Assembly: GCA_017937095.1 (NCBI GenBank)
Contig: JAGBEG010000018.1
Span: forward strand, 1 to 64,000
DNA: 64,000 nt
Direction: 5' to 3'
From: Roseburia sp.
GTDB taxonomy: Bacteria > Bacillota > Clostridia > Lachnospirales > Lachnospiraceae
Every line of letters begins with the position of its first letter. Position 1 is the stretch's first letter. The notes beneath the pieces were generated by a model. It was not told where the DNA came from. It saw only the letters and a program-made list of their open reading frames with translations, and made no database searches. Below are positions 34,911 to 42,288 of this stretch, one piece after another. Position numbers and translations under genes: made by a program.

Positions 34911-35807
34911 TTACTGCTGTCCGAACCATTTTTCATAAATCGCATCGTAGGTTCCGTCCTCATGGAATTTTGCGAGCGCCGCATTGATGTACTCCGTATA
35001 TTCAGAGTCCTTCTGTAAAACGATTCCATACTGGCATCCATCGACCAGATCGCCTACGACCTTACATCCGCTGTCCGGGTTCTGATTCGTGTAATAAAGC
35101 ATATTCGGGGCGTCGTATACGACCGCATCCGCCGCGCCTCTCTGCACTTCCATGTAAGCCGCCTCAATGTTCGGGAAGGTCGTCACGGTACAGTCCGACA
35201 CATTTTCATTTACATAGTCTACGGATGCAGTTCCTTCTTTAAGTGCGACCTTCTTCCCCTCGAGGTCTGCGATCTGTTTGATATCCTCGTTGTCTGATTT
35301 TACCAGAATCTGAAGTCCTGCATCGTAATAAGGATCTGCAAAATCCATGACCTCTTTCCGCTCGTCTGTAATCGTGATTCCCGCAAGTCCCATATCGAGC
35401 TTATTCGTCTGTACTGACATCAGAAGCGCCGTGAAATCCATCGGCGAAAGTTCATATTCAAATCCAAGATAATCGCTGACCGCCTCAAGCAGCTCGATAT
35501 CAAAGCCCGTATACACATTGTTGTCATCCGGGAAACAGAACGGCACAAAGCTCGTATCTGTTCCGACCTTTAAGGTAACGCCGGAGAGCGCTCCCTCATA
35601 ATCGCCGCCTGCCGCAGCCTCCGTGTCTGACGCTTCCGTCTGCACACTCTCCGATGCGTCCGCAGCTTCACTCTCCGCCGCGCTGCCCGCCGCTTCGCCC
35701 GCCGGAGACGCTTCCCCGGAAGTCTCTCCCTCTGCTCCGCCGCAGCCTGCTGTGAAAACGCCGCATAATACAACTGCCATTACCATACTCACAAATTTCT
35801 TTTTCAT
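34911..35807 (-). CDS. Amino-acid ABC transporter substrate-binding lipoprotein
   Basis: Extracellular solute-binding protein (298 aa, family 3). The signal peptide MKKKFVSMVMAVVLCGVFTAGC ends in a lipobox with C22 as the lipidated residue. A Ser/Ala/Glu-rich linker of about 45 residues precedes the binding domain (LKVGTDTSFVPFCF, YTGFDIELLEAV, DMGLAGITITDERKEVMDF). It heads the importer operon, 85 bases before the permease. The start ATG 35807 has GGAGG upstream. Confidence 0.94.
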   Translation of the reverse strand: MKKKFVSMVMAVVLCGVFTAGCGGAEGETSGEASPAGEAAGSAAESEAADASESVQTEASDTEAAAGGDYEGALSGVTLKVGTDTSFVPFCFPDDNNVYTGFDIELLEAVSDYLGFEYELSPMDFTALLMSVQTNKLDMGLAGITITDERKEVMDFADPYYDAGLQILVKSDNEDIKQIADLEGKKVALKEGTASVDYVNENVSDCTVTTFPNIEAAYMEVQRGAADAVVYDAPNMLYYTNQNPDSGCKVVGDLVDGCQYGIVLQKDSEYTEYINAALAKFHEDGTYDAIYEKWFGQQ

Positions 35808-35843
35808 CCTTTTATCCTCCTGATTCCTTTGTTTCAAATAGGA

Positions 35844-35877
35844 AAGGGCGCAGATGCTCTATTGCACCTACGCCCTT
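35844..35877 (-). terminator. Hairpin after the RpiR gene
   Basis: AAGGGCG and inner bases AGATGC pair with TGCACCT and CGCCCTT around a short loop, about 95 bases after the RpiR stop. Only TTTCCTATTT follows on the minus strand, so termination is possible but not strong. Confidence 0.5.
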
Positions 35878-35970
35878 GTAGATTTCCTGTTGACCCTATC
35901 ATAGACTCCCTTTTTGTATTTGTCAACAGAAAATGTATAATTTTTTTCATTTTTTTATTTTTGAAACTAA

Positions 35971-36807
35971 TTATTCAAATGTAGAGAAATGTTCTCCGAA
36001 CGCATCGAGCTTCGATAGCCTGTGCTCTAACTCAATATTTCTGTTTCTTCCGATCTCCGTGAGAATCGCATTGATAAGCACGAGCGGGGCGACAAAGGAA
36101 TCAAGATAGGTCGGCATGGACGTTTCCGTGAGGAAATAATATCTGGAATTTTTGATGATGGGAGAAACCATCGTATCGGTAATCGCCACCGTCACCGCTC
36201 CCTTTTCATAGGCATAGCGGTACATTTCATCCGTAATTCTGGAATACCGGTTGAAGGTAATTCCGATGACCACGTCCTCCGGCGAAATATCGCACAGCAG
36301 ATCGGCGTGGCAGTCCATACTTGTAATCAGCTCCACATTTCCAAGCGTCATATTGAGATAATATTGAAAGAACTGCCCCAGAGCCGACGCGCTCCGCGCC
36401 GCCAAAATATAGATTTTATTTGCAAGGATGATTTCCTGACAGGTCTTAAAAAACGTGTCCATATCCAGCTCGTGCAAAGTATTTTGTATCCGGTCGATAT
36501 CATGCTGAAAAATTTCTGCGATGCCTGCCTCCTTGTCATCGTATGCCTTATAGGAAATCTCAAGCCGGTCCTTCATGCTCATCTGCTCCTTCGCAAGCTT
36601 CTGAATCTCCGCCTTAAATTCCGGAAATCCCTTATATCCAAGAAATGTGCAGAACCTTAAGATACTCGCCTCACTCGTCCCCACCTCCTTTGCAAGCTGC
36701 TGGATATTGTAATACGAAACAGCCGTGATATTCTGCAGCACGTAGTTTGCAATCTTTTTCTGCGTCTTGCTCATTTTCTCATAGTTTTCTGTAATCTTTT
36801 CTTTCAT
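35971..36807 (-). CDS. RpiR/MurR-family transcriptional regulator
   Basis: Regulator (278 aa) with an N-terminal HTH_6 domain (KMSKTQKKIANYVLQN, then IQQLAKEVGTSEASILRFC) and a C-terminal SIS sugar-phosphate-binding domain (ILAARSASALGQFFQYYL, VIGITFNRYSRIT, VAITDTM). SIS-domain regulators usually sense phosphosugars, though some control amino-acid genes. It is divergent from the HemL-like aminotransferase gene at 36999 and probably controls it. The canonical SIS serine cluster is partly changed (AARSASALG). Confidence 0.9.
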   Translation of the reverse strand: MKEKITENYEKMSKTQKKIANYVLQNITAVSYYNIQQLAKEVGTSEASILRFCTFLGYKGFPEFKAEIQKLAKEQMSMKDRLEISYKAYDDKEAGIAEIFQHDIDRIQNTLHELDMDTFFKTCQEIILANKIYILAARSASALGQFFQYYLNMTLGNVELITSMDCHADLLCDISPEDVVIGITFNRYSRITDEMYRYAYEKGAVTVAITDTMVSPIIKNSRYYFLTETSMPTYLDSFVAPLVLINAILTEIGRNRNIELEHRLSKLDAFGEHFSTFE

Positions 36808-36936
36808 CCTGCTCAAAGCCCTCCTTGGAAATATGCGCTTTTTTCGATAGAATCCCCATTATTTTACTCTATATATCGTACCACATATTTTAGAAATGTC
36901 AAAATATTTTTCATAAAATTATTTTTGAATAAATTC

Positions 36937-36965
36937 TTGACATTCTGTTTTACCGGAAATATAAT
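36937..36965 (+). promoter_or_regulatory. Consensus promoter of the aminotransferase operon
   Basis: TTGACA (36937-36942), 17 bases, TATAAT (36960-36965): a perfect sigma-A consensus 34 bases before the aminotransferase start. Such a strong promoter normally needs repression, in keeping with the divergent RpiR gene. Confidence 0.88.
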
Positions 36966-36998
36966 GACCCTAAAAATACGAGCAAAGGAGAGATTGTT

Positions 36999-38363
36999 AT
37001 GACACTTGATGCGCTTATAAATGAATATGCGGCGAAAAACCCCGCTTCCAGAAAGGCATACGAAAAGGCGTGCAATGACATTCCCGGCGGAATCTCCGCA
37101 AATGTCAAGTACTTTGCCCCCTTCCCGCTTTTTATGAAGGAGGGACACGGCGCATGGCTTACAGACGTCGATTCACACAGCTATGTCGACTATGTGCTTT
37201 CTTATGGTCCGCTGATTCTCGGGCACGGAAGAACGGAAATTCTTACTTCCATCGAACAGTATTTTGCAGAGCACGGGACCATGCTCTACGGCACGCCGCA
37301 CGAGCTGGAAGATATTTTTGCCAGAAAAATCAAGGAACATTTTCCGGGCATCGAAATGCTCCGGTATACAAATTCGGGCACAGAGGCGACACTGCTTTGC
37401 ATCCGGACCGCATGTGCCTTTACTGGAAAATATAAGATTGCTAAGTTCGAGGGACACTATCACGGCGGCTTTAACGAGGTCTTAGTCAGCGTCAACCCTG
37501 ATGTAACAAAAGCCGGAGATGCGCGCCATCCGATCGGTCTGCCGGAATCCGCGGGTATTTCCGACCGGATGTTAAACGACACCGTCGTACTTCCCTTTAA
37601 CGATTTAGAGGCGTGCACAGAGATTCTTACAAAGCAGCAGGACGAAATCGCAGCCGTCATCATGGAGCCGGTATTTGGCGGAACGATTCCGGCAACCCCT
37701 GAATTTATGCAGGGAATCCGCGACATTACCAAAAAGCTTGGCATCCTTATGATTATCGATGAAGTAAAAACCGGATTCCGCGTGACGCTCGGCGGGGCGC
37801 AGGAATACTACCACGTTGCGCCCGATCTGACCGCCCTTGGCAAGGTAATCGGCGCAGGCTTTCCGGTCGGCATCGTCGGCGGAAGACGCGATATTCTCTC
37901 CATGGCTTCACCGAAGGGTTCTGATATCCTCGACAGCAGCAATATAAGCGCCTCCGCCGCCGAGGTTCTGTATCACAGCGGCACATACAACGGGCATCCC
38001 ATGATCTTAAACGCCGGACTTAAGACGATCGAGATTCTGGAACAGGAATTTGACGCCCTGTTGGCGCGCACCGAACGTTTGAAATCCGGCATCCGCGAGC
38101 TCTATGCAAAGCATGGAATCCATGTTCTGACGCCGGGGCTTGGTTCTATGTTCAATGTCGTGGTCACAGAGCTTGACGCCATCGAAACATATCGCGACCT
38201 CCAGAAATCAGATTTTGAAACGCGCAAGAAAATGGATTATGCCCTGCTGCTGAACGGCATTTACAACAAACCCTGCAACCGCTACAACATGAGCACCGCC
38301 CATACGGACGACGTGATTGATTTCACCTTAGAGGCATACGAAAAGGCATTCAGGCTCTTATAA
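36999..38363 (+). CDS. Class-III aminotransferase, HemL-like, biosynthetic role unlikely
   Basis: PLP aminotransferase or aminomutase (454 aa). The PLP lysine is K282 in LTALGKVIGAGFPVG; NSGTEATLLCIRTACAF and IIDEVKTGFRVTLGGAQEYY align with glutamate-1-semialdehyde aminomutase. It is about 30 residues longer than HemL at 22380 and differs around the active-site entry (extra segment SPKGSDILDSSNISAS). It is regulated with an RpiR protein and followed by a kinase-like gene, so a catabolic or amino-sugar role is more likely than haem synthesis. Substrate unknown. Confidence 0.85.
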   Translation: MTLDALINEYAAKNPASRKAYEKACNDIPGGISANVKYFAPFPLFMKEGHGAWLTDVDSHSYVDYVLSYGPLILGHGRTEILTSIEQYFAEHGTMLYGTPHELEDIFARKIKEHFPGIEMLRYTNSGTEATLLCIRTACAFTGKYKIAKFEGHYHGGFNEVLVSVNPDVTKAGDARHPIGLPESAGISDRMLNDTVVLPFNDLEACTEILTKQQDEIAAVIMEPVFGGTIPATPEFMQGIRDITKKLGILMIIDEVKTGFRVTLGGAQEYYHVAPDLTALGKVIGAGFPVGIVGGRRDILSMASPKGSDILDSSNISASAAEVLYHSGTYNGHPMILNAGLKTIEILEQEFDALLARTERLKSGIRELYAKHGIHVLTPGLGSMFNVVVTELDAIETYRDLQKSDFETRKKMDYALLLNGIYNKPCNRYNMSTAHTDDVIDFTLEAYEKAFRLL

Positions 38364-38378
38364 TGGAGGAGGGATATT

Positions 38379-38978
38379 ATGGACAATTTCGTGATTACCA
38401 TCAACCGGCAATTCGGAAGCCTCGGCAGACCGATTGCAAGAAAAATGTCAGAACTCTTGAATATTGAATATTATGACCGCGACATCGTAGACACCGTCGC
38501 CAAAGAAATGCATCTGTCCGTCTCCGCTGTCAGCGACGCGGAGGAAAGCGCAAAGTCAAGCTTTTTCCATATGAAGTTCCCGTTAGGCAACGGCACATCT
38601 GCGATTCAGGAGGATATTTTTCACTCCCAGAAAAGAATTATCGCAGAACTTGCAGACAAAGAATCCTGCATCATTGTCGGGCGTTGTTCCGACTATGTGC
38701 TTCGGAATCATCCTCACCTGACCCGCGTGTTCATCTATGCGCCAAAGGAGGCTCGCTACAGGAACTGCGTGGAAAATCTTCATATGACACCCGATGCCGC
38801 ACGCAAAATGATTGCGGAGGTGGATAAGGCGAGAGACGCCTACCATATGCAGTTCGCCGGGTATCTGCCCAGCGATTTCAACCACAATGATATCATGATC
38901 AACAGCAGTTTTCTGGGTGTTGACGGCACTGCTGCCTATCTCGCCGACTTTATCACACAGCGGATGAAGACCCTATAA
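38379..38978 (+). CDS. Cytidylate-kinase-like protein
   Basis: P-loop protein (199 aa) of the cytidylate kinase-like family (PF13189 type). The opening FVITINRQFGSLGRPIARKMSELL is a variant P-loop; YYDRDIVDTVAKE and IIVGRCSDYVLR are also typical. Members are widespread in gut Firmicutes and their nucleotide or small-molecule substrate is not established. It starts 15 bases after the aminotransferase stop, so the two are co-transcribed. Confidence 0.82.
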   Translation: MDNFVITINRQFGSLGRPIARKMSELLNIEYYDRDIVDTVAKEMHLSVSAVSDAEESAKSSFFHMKFPLGNGTSAIQEDIFHSQKRIIAELADKESCIIVGRCSDYVLRNHPHLTRVFIYAPKEARYRNCVENLHMTPDAARKMIAEVDKARDAYHMQFAGYLPSDFNHNDIMINSSFLGVDGTAAYLADFITQRMKTL

Positions 38979-38987
38979 TTACAGAGA

Positions 38988-39040
38988 AGGGGCTGGTGCA
39001 TTTCCGCCTGCTTTTGACAGGCGTGAATGCGGCAGCCCCT
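38988..39040. terminator. Bidirectional terminator between convergent genes
   Basis: AGGGGCTG, GCATT and CGCCTG pair with CAGGCG, AATGC and CAGCCCCT around a seven-base loop, a stem of about 20 bp. It lies between the stop codons of the kinase-like gene (plus) and the JAMM protease gene (minus), and so closes both the aminotransferase operon and the 13.5-kb sulfur operon. Confidence 0.75.
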
Positions 39041-39051
39041 CCTTTGCATTC

Positions 39052-39465
39052 TCAACGGATTACAATCGGATTTTCCGTCACATTTTTATTCTCATCGATC
39101 AAAAATGCATGTAAGACCGGATGCTCCCTGTCCTCTAAGGAGAGAATCAGATAATTCGCCTTGGAATCGTACGCAAGGCGTTTATCCTCCTCGGACGGAC
39201 GCGACGGCGACTCAGGATGTGAATGGAAGTTTCCGAGCAGCTCATAGCCCTTTGCTCTCGCATCCTTGACTGCTGCGAACTGCTCCTTCGGGTCCATGGA
39301 AAAATGCTCGTTGCTCGCATCGATATTCGTCAGAAGATATACCTCCCTGACATACTTCTCTTCTCCGTCAGCCGTGCCTGCGATAAGACCGCACGCTTCA
39401 TTCGGAAGCCCGTCTGTGGCATGTTTTAATATCTTATCGTAATCTTTTTTTTCAATATATAACAT
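39052..39465 (-). CDS. JAMM/MPN+ metalloprotease of the sulfur-carrier system (HcyD/Mec+-like)
   Basis: Zinc isopeptidase/carboxypeptidase (137 aa) with a complete JAMM motif: E23 (PNEACGL) and H81-x-H83-x7-S91-x2-D94 (NFHSHPESPSRPSEED). Small stand-alone JAMM proteases beside ThiS- and ThiF-like genes trim residues after the diglycine of a sulfur carrier (HcyD in Wolinella) or release cysteine from it (Mec+ in Mycobacterium). The ThiS-like carrier encoded two genes upstream ends in SVR after its glycines, which fits trimming. It is the last gene of the sulfur operon. Confidence 0.9.
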   Translation of the reverse strand: MLYIEKKDYDKILKHATDGLPNEACGLIAGTADGEEKYVREVYLLTNIDASNEHFSMDPKEQFAAVKDARAKGYELLGNFHSHPESPSRPSEEDKRLAYDSKANYLILSLEDREHPVLHAFLIDENKNVTENPIVIR

Positions 39466-39563
39466 TCGAATCCTCCATACCCCGGATGTACGCCGGGTGC
39501 AAACGGATTTATCCGGCGCGTATTTACTATTTATGCAATTATATCAATCCGTCAATGTACGTT

Positions 39564-40373
39564 TCACGCCTTGTCCGGACACTCGGTCTGTTCATAGTCA
39601 ATCAGTTCCGTAATCGTCGGATGCTCGCCGCATACCGCACAATCCACAACCTTCTTCGGCAGCTTTACCGTGTAGAACTCCATCTTAAGCGCATCGTAAG
39701 TCAAAAGCTTTCCGACCAGAAGATCGCCGATTCCGAGAATGTACTTGATCGCCTCCATCGCCTGCAGACTGCCGATGACGCCGCCCATCGCGCCGATCAC
39801 GCCCGCCTGCTTACAGGTCGGTACTGCATCCTTTGGCGGCGGATTCTTGAATACACAGCGGTAGCACGGACCTTCGCCCGGCACATAGGTCATAAGCTGC
39901 CCTTTAAAACGGATGATTCCCGCGTGGCAAAACGGCTTCTTCGCCATGACACACGCATCGTTGATTAAGAATTTCGCCGGGAAATTGTCTGTTCCGTCAA
40001 TGATAAAATCATAGTCTGCAATCAGTTCCATAATATTCTCGGACGTCACGAACTGTCTGTAGGTATTGACCGTCACATCCGGGTTGATTGCGTTCATCGT
40101 CTCTTTCGCGGACTTCACCTTTGCCTTTCCCACGTCGTTTGTCGTGTGGATAATCTGCCGCTGCAGATTCGACAAATCCACCTCATCCGCATCCACAATG
40201 CCGATGGTCCCCACGCCTGCTGCCGCCAGATACATCGCCGCCGGAGCGCCAAGACCGCCCGCGCCGATAATCAGAACCTTCGCATTCAAAAGCTTCTTCT
40301 GCCCCTTCGGACCGACTTCCTTTAAAATAATATGGCGGGAATACCGCTCTAACTGCTCATTCGTAAATGCCAT
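39564..40373 (-). CDS. ThiF/MoeB/HcyF-like sulfur-carrier adenylyltransferase
   Basis: E1-like enzyme (269 aa) that adenylates the C-terminal glycine of the ThiS-like carrier so sulfur can be attached. I start at ATG 40373 (MAFTNEQLERYSRHIIL, GAGAGG upstream); the longer frame runs through a repeat. The nucleotide motif is GAGGLGAP (37-44), with DADEVDLSNLQRQ and IDGTDNFPAKFLIN. Zinc ligands are C170, C173, C245 and C248, and C187 (PTCKQAG) is where ThiF carries its catalytic cysteine. No C-terminal rhodanese domain is present, so sulfur must come from another donor. Confidence 0.92.
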   Translation of the reverse strand: MAFTNEQLERYSRHIILKEVGPKGQKKLLNAKVLIIGAGGLGAPAAMYLAAAGVGTIGIVDADEVDLSNLQRQIIHTTNDVGKAKVKSAKETMNAINPDVTVNTYRQFVTSENIMELIADYDFIIDGTDNFPAKFLINDACVMAKKPFCHAGIIRFKGQLMTYVPGEGPCYRCVFKNPPPKDAVPTCKQAGVIGAMGGVIGSLQAMEAIKYILGIGDLLVGKLLTYDALKMEFYTVKLPKKVVDCAVCGEHPTITELIDYEQTECPDKA

Positions 40374-40401
40374 TCCATTCCTCTCCCTTTCCGAAATAAG
40401 T

Positions 40402-40523
40402 GGAAGAACGCCTCCGGCGTTCTTCGGCGTGCGGTAGCTTCGATATCTAACTTCACATACCTGGGAAGAACGCCTCCGGCGTTCTTCGGCGTGCGGTAGC
40501 TTCGATATAAGGCTACCGCACGC
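40402..40523. repeat. Two 45-bp direct repeats and a palindrome at the thiS/thiF junction
   Basis: An identical 45-bp sequence occurs at 40402-40446 and 40464-40508 (62-bp period). Each copy contains the hairpin GAAGAACGCC-TCC-GGCGTTCTTC. The end of the second copy, GCGTGCGGTAGC (40489-40500), is also the perfect inverse of 40512-40523, which encodes the end of the sulfur carrier including its stop codon. It may stabilise or separate mRNA segments, or be an inserted element. Confidence 0.9.
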
Positions 40524-40725
40524 TGCCCCCACCCATAAAGTATAAAAATTCCACCTCATCGCCATCTTTTAACTTCGTCGTCTCAAAGTCATCCCTCTGC
40601 AGAAATTCCTCGTTGACTGTCACGGTCACGTACAATGGATTCTCGATCTGCTCCTCCTCGATCAGCTCTGCCACCGTGATACCGTCCTTTACTTCCTTCT
40701 TCTTTCCCGCTACTGTAAGCTTCAT
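40513..40725 (-). CDS. ThiS/MoaD-like sulfur carrier with masked C-terminus (HcyS-like)
   Basis: Small ubiquitin-fold carrier (70 aa; MKLTVAGKKKEVKDGITVAEL, VTVNEEFLQRDDF, GDEVEFLYFMGGG). ThiS proteins normally end in GG, the site of thiocarboxylate formation. Here G65-G66-G67 is followed by S68-V69-R70, so the diglycine is covered and must be exposed by proteolysis before the ThiF-like enzyme can act. The adjacent JAMM protease is the obvious trimmer. The codons for SVR and the stop lie in a palindrome that belongs to a local repeat. Placement between a thioredoxin gene and thiF, and close to metY, points to homocysteine rather than thiamine synthesis. Confidence 0.9.
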   Translation of the reverse strand: MKLTVAGKKKEVKDGITVAELIEEEQIENPLYVTVTVNEEFLQRDDFETTKLKDGDEVEFLYFMGGGSVR

Positions 40726-40751
40726 GCAATTTTCCTCTCTTTCTGTATGAT

Positions 40752-41069
40752 TTACACCAATATCTTTACGACTGCCTCTATATCCGCCTTCTTCTGCAAT
40801 CCCCGCAACCTTGTCACCTCTTCGCCGTCTTTAAAGAAAAGGATGGTCGGGGATGCCATCACACTGTAATCTGCCGCAAGCTCCGCGTCAAAGTTCACGT
40901 TGACCTTTACGACCTTAAGCTGCTCCTCGTAGTCGTCCTCGATATCCCCCAGAACCGGGGACATCTGCTTGCACGGAATGCAGGTATCCGAATAAAATTC
41001 CACGAGCACCGGCTTTTCGGATTTCAGCACCTCCGCCTCAAATGTGTCCTTACCAACTCTCGCTGCCAT
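40752..41069 (-). CDS. Thioredoxin with CIPC active site
   Basis: Thioredoxin-fold protein (105 aa) with the motif C30-I-P-C33 in place of the usual CGPC, and the cis-Pro in MASPTILFF. It lies 11 bases after the TusA-like gene and 26 bases before the sulfur carrier. In this setting it may pass electrons to the APS reductase, or reduce a persulfide or disulfide on the carrier pathway. Both roles are inferred from position only. Confidence 0.9.
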   Translation of the reverse strand: MAARVGKDTFEAEVLKSEKPVLVEFYSDTCIPCKQMSPVLGDIEDDYEEQLKVVKVNVNFDAELAADYSVMASPTILFFKDGEEVTRLRGLQKKADIEAVVKILV

Positions 41070-41080
41070 AGCCGCCCTCC

Positions 41081-41326
41081 TTACTCCTCCACCTTTTTTA
41101 CGATCAGATCATAGGTTCCATCCTCATTGTCGATAAGCTTTAAAATCTGATGTCCTTCTTCCTTGAAGCTGCGCGGCACGTTCTGCACCGGCTCTCCGTC
41201 ATTCATATGCACAGATAAAATCTGTCCGTCGTCCAACTCCTCAATCGCGCATTTCGCCTTCACAAAGGTAATCGGGCAGACTACATCCGTAATGTCCACT
41301 GTATCATCAATTTTGTAATCAGCCAT
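41081..41326 (-). CDS. TusA/SirA-like sulfur-transfer protein
   Basis: Small protein (81 aa) with the TusA opening DITDVVCPITFVKAK: C17 is the persulfide-carrying residue, but the canonical CPxP has become CPIT. A second cysteine (C26) follows. I start at ATG 41326 (GGAGGAGG upstream), overlapping the sulfite reductase stop by eight bases. Tight coupling to sulfite reductase suggests that it accepts sulfide or persulfide sulfur and hands it to the ThiS-like carrier. That direction of flow is inference. Confidence 0.88.
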   Translation of the reverse strand: MADYKIDDTVDITDVVCPITFVKAKCAIEELDDGQILSVHMNDGEPVQNVPRSFKEEGHQILKLIDNEDGTYDLIVKKVEE

Positions 41327-42182
41327 TGTACGCCTCCTCCATCGCTTTTTTGAACTCGTCCCATCCAATCCGGTCAATCGTGAACTTGAAGCGCTCTCCC
41401 GGCTTTGCGTGATCTGCAAAGAACTGGATCGCCGCATCGGTCACACGGTAAAGCTGTTCCTCAGACTTAATCAGCGGTAAAAACGCGTCTCCCTTGTTGA
41501 TCGTGTTTCCGAACAGACCGCCGAAGGAAACCTGATAAGCGCTCTCGCCCTCCCATGCATCCGTCGGGCAGGATTTGACGCAGCGTCCGCAGTAATTGCA
41601 CTTCGCCTCATCTAAAATAATCTTTCCGTCCTGACTGGAAAGCGCTCCGGTACGGCACGCTTTTTCGCAGACGCCGCAGTGAATGCACTTCTCTTCTACC
41701 CATGCAACGTCCAGCGCACCCTTTACGCCAAGATCATTCTCCTCTGCCTTTAAGCAGTTATTCTGACATCCCGTCACGCCGAACTTGAACTTGTGCGGAA
41801 GCTCCCTTCCAAAATAGCGCATGTCAAGCTCTGTGGCAATCTTTAACGTATCAATATTTCCGCTGGGACAGACGCCCTCGCCCTGACACGCCGTTACCGT
41901 GCGGACTCTCGGCCCGCAGACACCCGGCTTACAGCCGCCTTTTGCCAGTTCCGCCTTGACCTCCTCGATATCATCGAAATTGATAAACGGAATCTCCACG
42001 CCCTGCCTGGAGGTCAGATGCACATATCCGTGTCCGTATTTCTCCGCCACCTCAGATATTTTCTTAATGTTCTCCGCCGTCAGATTTCCCCCGACGACCT
42101 GTAAGCGCAGGGAAAAATAACCCTTCTGCTTCTGGCGCATGAAGCCGCCCTTTTTTAATGCTGCATAATCTGCCTGTGCCAT
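41319..42182 (-). CDS. Small sirohaem sulfite reductase with fused 2[4Fe-4S] ferredoxin
   Basis: Single-chain sulfite reductase (287 aa), smaller than CysI or DsrA. The sirohaem-[4Fe-4S] ligands are C99-x5-C105 (TACQGEGVC) and C139-x3-C143 (GVTGCQNNC). They are followed by two ferredoxin clusters: C166, C169, C172, C176 and C195, C198, C201, C205. The N-terminal half supplies the substrate-binding HLTSRQGVEIP. Similar small enzymes are used for assimilation in strict anaerobes and methanogens and in the Wolinella homocysteine route. It reduces sulfite to sulfide, drawing on ferredoxin-level electrons. Sirohaem could come from the genes at 22-32 kb. Confidence 0.9.
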   Translation of the reverse strand: MAQADYAALKKGGFMRQKQKGYFSLRLQVVGGNLTAENIKKISEVAEKYGHGYVHLTSRQGVEIPFINFDDIEEVKAELAKGGCKPGVCGPRVRTVTACQGEGVCPSGNIDTLKIATELDMRYFGRELPHKFKFGVTGCQNNCLKAEENDLGVKGALDVAWVEEKCIHCGVCEKACRTGALSSQDGKIILDEAKCNYCGRCVKSCPTDAWEGESAYQVSFGGLFGNTINKGDAFLPLIKSEEQLYRVTDAAIQFFADHAKPGERFKFTIDRIGWDEFKKAMEEAYNG

Positions 42183-42288
42183 ATGTACGCTCCTTTTTTT
42201 GCTTATGTAGTTTTATCTTTCCATGTGATATACCGCTTTCCTTCGGCTCTGCCTTTTTCCTTGCCATGCTTCAGCTTTCCGCCCGCTG

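Noticed and set aside
36999-38363. A second biosynthetic hemL
   Set aside because: A better HemL is encoded with hemB at 22380. This one is longer, has different active-site surroundings and is under an RpiR-type regulator.
39564-40565. N-terminally extended ThiF-like protein
   Set aside because: The extension translates the 45-bp repeat and part of the carrier gene. ATG 40373 has a ribosome site and the family's usual opening.
40513-40725. The ThiS-like gene as part of thiamine synthesis
   Set aside because: No thiG, thiH, thiC, thiE or thiD is nearby. The JAMM gene, metY and the covered C-terminus fit the homocysteine route instead.
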